From positions 1,116,001 through 1,180,000 of the forward strand of contig NZ_OY762267.1 of assembly GCF_963665245.1 (NCBI RefSeq): 64,000 bases of DNA. The letters are read 5' to 3'. Source of the stretch: an uncultured Paludibaculum sp. Lineage in GTDB: Bacteria > Acidobacteriota > Terriglobia > Bryobacterales > Bryobacteraceae. Made by a program: the position numbers and the translations under genes. Position 1 is the first letter of the stretch. The number at the start of each line of letters is the position of its first letter. Of the stretch, positions 61,513 to 64,000 are shown one piece after another. Below the pieces are notes generated by a model. It saw only the letters and a list, made by a program, of their open reading frames with translations. It had not been told where the DNA came from and searched no databases.

Positions 61513-63348
61513 TCAGTCGGGCGTGAACGCGTGTTCGTAGTTCAGTTTGAGGCCCTGCCGCTGGTCGTCTTTTCGCAGAAAGCAGTTGCCGATAGCCAGA
61601 GCCTCAATCTCAGTGCCCATGAAACACCGGAAAGCGTCTTCCGGTGTGCAGACAATCGGCTCACCGCGCACATTGAAACTGGTGTTCACCACCACAGGGC
61701 AACCCGTCTTCTGCTTGAACCGCGAAATCAGGGCATGATAGCGGGGATTCGTCGCTCGGTCGACGGTCTGGATGCGCGCTGAGTAGTCCACGTGGGTCAC
61801 GGCTGGAATGTCCGATCGAGGTACGTTCAGCTTCTCAATGCCGAACAGCTTCTGCTCTTCGTCGGTCATTGGCACTCTGCGATCTTTGGCGACATCAGCC
61901 ACCAGCAGCATGTAGGGGCTCTCGACGTCGAGTTCGAAGTAGGACGAGACATCCTCACGCAGCACCGACGGCGCGAAGGGCCGGAACGACTCCCGGTACT
62001 TCACTTTCAGATTCAACGTCGATTGCATGCGGGGCGAACGCGGGTCGCCGAGAATGGACCGGCCGCCCAGGGCGCGCGGCCCGAACTCCATGCGTCCCTG
62101 GAACCAGCCCAACGCCTGCTCCTGGGCCAATGCATCCGCGCACAGGTCGATCACTTCGTCGTCGTCGACAACGCTGAAGGTCGCGCCAACCGCCTGAAGT
62201 CGCCGCTCGATCTCCGCCTGCGAAAACTCCGGCCCGAGATAGGAGCCGCGCATCGCGTCGCGCCCCATGGGCGACAGCCTGGGCTGATTCTGGTTCACGT
62301 GGTACGCGGCCAGAGCCGCCCCCAGTGCACCGCCGGCGTCGCCCGCCGCCGGTTGAATCCAGATACTCCCGAACTGCCCATCCCGCAAAATCTTCCCGTT
62401 GGCGACGCAGTTCAGCGCCACGCCTCCGGCGAGACACAGATTCCCGGCGCCCGTTTCCCGTGCCAATGCGCGTGTCATACGCAGCACCACATCTTCCAAT
62501 ACAACCTGGATGGAGGCTGCCAGGTCCATGTGGATCTGGGTCAGCTTCTCTTCCGGCTTGCGGGCCGGGCCGCCGAACAGTTTGTCGAACCGGCCGTTCG
62601 TCATCCTCAGGCCGACGCAGTAGTTGAAGTACTCCAGATTGAGGCGGAACGACCCATCGTCCTTGACGTCGATGAGGTGATCAAGAATCAACTGCGCGTA
62701 CTTGGGGACGCCGTAGGGCGCCAACCCCATCAGCTTGTACTCGCCCGAGTTTACGCGGAACCCGGTGTAGTAGGTGAAGGCCGAGTACAGCATCCCCAGC
62801 GAATGCGGGAAGTGTATTTCTCTCAGGACATCCAGTTGATTGCCGCGGCCCATGGCCACGGATGTGGTCGCCCATTCGCCCACGCCATCCATCGTCAGGA
62901 CGAGGGCCTCATCAAATGGCGACGCGAAGAAGGCACTGGCTGCGTGGCTGAGGTGGTGCTCAGTAAACAGCAGGCGGCTGGACACATCGACACCACCACC
63001 TAAGGCCTTGAGCTCGTCGGTCAGCAGCTGCCGCTGGAATAGTTTCTCCCGCACCCACAGAGGCAGGGCCATCGCGAAGGAGACAAAGCCGCGGGGGGCA
63101 AACGTCAGATACGTTTCCAGCAGCCGTTCGAACTTTAGGAACGGCTTGTCATAGAAGACGACCTTGTCGATTTCCGAAACGGTTGTTCTACCTTCGGCGA
63201 GGCAGTACTCGACTGCGTGCGTGGGGAAGCCGGGGTCGTGCTTCCTGCGCGTGAATCTTTCTTCTTGCGCCGCGGCTATAATCCGGCCATCTTCCACCAA
63301 CGCCGCGGCACTGTCATGGTAGAAAGCGGAGATACCAAGAACTCGCAT
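61513..63348 (-). CDS. Carbamoyltransferase (NodU/CmcH/TobZ family)
   Basis: A 611-residue O-carbamoyltransferase with both domains: the N-terminal Kae1-like domain (ISAFYHDSAAALV at the start, HHLSHAASAFFAS near residue 131, LTMDGVGEW) that transfers the carbamoyl group from carbamoyl-adenylate, and the C-terminal YrdC-like-associated part (QGRMEFGPRALGGRSIL near residue 418, VVNTSFNVRGEPIV). It uses carbamoyl phosphate and ATP to carbamoylate a hydroxyl of a sugar. Such genes accompany DUF5989 and SxtJ genes, as here, at surface polysaccharide loci. Motifs are complete. Confidence 0.9.
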   Translation of the reverse strand: MRVLGISAFYHDSAAALVEDGRIIAAAQEERFTRRKHDPGFPTHAVEYCLAEGRTTVSEIDKVVFYDKPFLKFERLLETYLTFAPRGFVSFAMALPLWVREKLFQRQLLTDELKALGGGVDVSSRLLFTEHHLSHAASAFFASPFDEALVLTMDGVGEWATTSVAMGRGNQLDVLREIHFPHSLGMLYSAFTYYTGFRVNSGEYKLMGLAPYGVPKYAQLILDHLIDVKDDGSFRLNLEYFNYCVGLRMTNGRFDKLFGGPARKPEEKLTQIHMDLAASIQVVLEDVVLRMTRALARETGAGNLCLAGGVALNCVANGKILRDGQFGSIWIQPAAGDAGGALGAALAAYHVNQNQPRLSPMGRDAMRGSYLGPEFSQAEIERRLQAVGATFSVVDDDEVIDLCADALAQEQALGWFQGRMEFGPRALGGRSILGDPRSPRMQSTLNLKVKYRESFRPFAPSVLREDVSSYFELDVESPYMLLVADVAKDRRVPMTDEEQKLFGIEKLNVPRSDIPAVTHVDYSARIQTVDRATNPRYHALISRFKQKTGCPVVVNTSFNVRGEPIVCTPEDAFRCFMGTEIEALAIGNCFLRKDDQRQGLKLNYEHAFTPD

Positions 63349-63360
63349 TCCTGGCCGATC

Positions 63361-63510
63361 CTAGAACAGCGTGTAGATGAACGGCGCCACGGCCGAACTC
63401 TGGCCCAGGACCAATAACCCGCCGAGAAGAAACATCAAAACCAGCACAGGAACAAGCCAGAACTTCTTCCTTGTTCCAAGGAACAAGAACAACTCCCGAG
63501 CGAACTGCAT
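63361..63510 (-). CDS. DUF5989 small membrane protein
   Basis: A 49-residue protein: a short amphipathic start (MQFARELFLFLGTRKKFWL) and one membrane helix (about residues 18-40), ending in the conserved SAVAPFIYTLF. This matches the DUF5989 family, found between SxtJ and carbamoyltransferase genes in many bacteria. Its GGAGGA ribosome site overlaps the end of the SxtJ gene region 9 bases upstream. It may help anchor the carbamoyltransferase at the membrane; that role is a guess from genomic linkage. Confidence 0.85.
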   Translation of the reverse strand: MQFARELFLFLGTRKKFWLVPVLVLMFLLGGLLVLGQSSAVAPFIYTLF

Positions 63511-63519
63511 CAGATCCTC

Positions 63520-63951
63520 CTAAAATTGATTGGCCATCGACTCGGGCGTGGGTCCCTTAGGATCCCTTGCAACCCAATAGCTGCCGGTCTCGCGTTCGAA
63601 CCGCAGCTTGAGAGGGTCTTTGCCCGAAAGGCGCATCAGTACACCAACTGGCGTCACAACTCCAAAGAACAGGACTCCGGCCGCTATCGGGCCGACTACT
63701 TTGCCCAGCAGAATTCCGAGCCGAGTCCAGTACCTGTTCAACGGGGTGAGTATGGAAGGTTTCGCGAGCGCCAGAACCAGGAACAGGGCTGCTATTGGAA
63801 GAGCCCATATCCGGATCGCATGCCCCTTCCAGGCAGGAAGCAAAGCGATTGCCAAGAACGCGCAGGCAAAGACCAAGCCAAATGACCGGTCCGAGCCGCC
63901 CTTCCCCTCCGATCGGCGCCCGACTCCTTCGTGTGCAATCAAGATTTTCAT
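63520..63951 (-). CDS. SxtJ-family membrane protein
   Basis: A 143-residue protein with three to four membrane helices (about residues 24-41, 45-62, 80-105). The DRSFGLVFACAF start and the LTPLNRYWTRLGILLGKVVGPI block followed by the PVGVLMRLSGKDPL loop match the SxtJ family, named from the saxitoxin cluster but widespread next to carbamoyltransferase genes. First of a tight four-gene operon (SxtJ, DUF5989, carbamoyltransferase, epimerase). Function unknown. Confidence 0.85.
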   Translation of the reverse strand: MKILIAHEGVGRRSEGKGGSDRSFGLVFACAFLAIALLPAWKGHAIRIWALPIAALFLVLALAKPSILTPLNRYWTRLGILLGKVVGPIAAGVLFFGVVTPVGVLMRLSGKDPLKLRFERETGSYWVARDPKGPTPESMANQF

Positions 63952-64000
63952 AGTCTAACCGAAAAGTGCGGAATGTCCAGGCGGTTTTTGAGCGCACTAG

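Noticed and set aside
1..64000. CRISPR arrays, tRNA or rRNA genes
   Set aside because: No regularly spaced repeats and no cloverleaf or rRNA-like sequence were seen on reading either strand; short or divergent ones could be missed by eye.

Overview
The window is GC-rich, gene-dense bacterial DNA. Its gene content points to an Acidobacteriota genome of the Bryobacterales (Solibacter/Paludibaculum) type; this is an inference from family content, since no rRNA or tRNA gene is visible. Supporting families are an ADOP-type permease, a Ser/Thr kinase fused to a TolB/WD40-like propeller, an acidobacterial-style ECF sigma factor, a CBM9/DUF5916 outer-membrane protein, PEP-CTERM proteins, a PQQ dehydrogenase fused to cytochrome c, an MddA-type methyltransferase and many Tat-exported enzymes.

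Bases 1-13,800 are a mosaic of accessory and single-function genes: the end of a beta-lactamase-fold esterase, an AbiE toxin-antitoxin locus whose toxin has lost its catalytic core, a 100-bp inverted-repeat element, an MFS carboxylate transporter, a patatin-like phospholipase, a PEP-CTERM protein, an ArsR/SRPBCC/alpha-beta hydrolase operon with a palindromic operator over its own start codon, a nitrilase-family amidase, a lactonase and an mddA-DUF454 operon. Bases 14,200-33,400 hold secreted hydrolases (esterase, PIG-L deacetylase, S41 peptidase), the PQQ dehydrogenase, an ECF sigma factor, and divergent from it an overlapping operon: HExxH metalloprotease, Ser/Thr kinase, and a TnpB/Cas12-like protein that has lost its RuvC catalytic residues. 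Then come DUF5916, enolase-superfamily, uroporphyrinogen-decarboxylase-like and ADOP permease genes.

Bases 33,460-63,950 form a large Wzx/Wzy-type exopolysaccharide locus. The core plus-strand operon (45.5-54.3 kb) encodes flippase, Wza-type export protein, Wzz-type chain-length protein, O-antigen polymerase, GT2, priming glycosyl-phosphotransferase, a degenerate CpsD-like ATPase and GT4. On the minus strand beside it lie a PEP-CTERM protein, a methyltransferase, and glucose-1-phosphate cytidylyltransferase and CDP-glucose 4,6-dehydratase genes sandwiched between two paralogous B12-binding radical SAM enzymes. Flanks carry a third radical SAM enzyme, an epimerase, a carbamoyltransferase-DUF5989-SxtJ module, a second GT4, two paralogous clan-GH-A-like glycosidases around an SGNH hydrolase, and a 1035-residue glycosidase-like protein. 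Together they predict a carbamoylated polymer built on CDP-4-keto-6-deoxyhexose, modified by radical chemistry and trimmed by dedicated secreted enzymes.

The two observations I rate highest are the operonic nuclease-dead TnpB-like protein and the symmetric radical SAM/CDP-sugar cassette.
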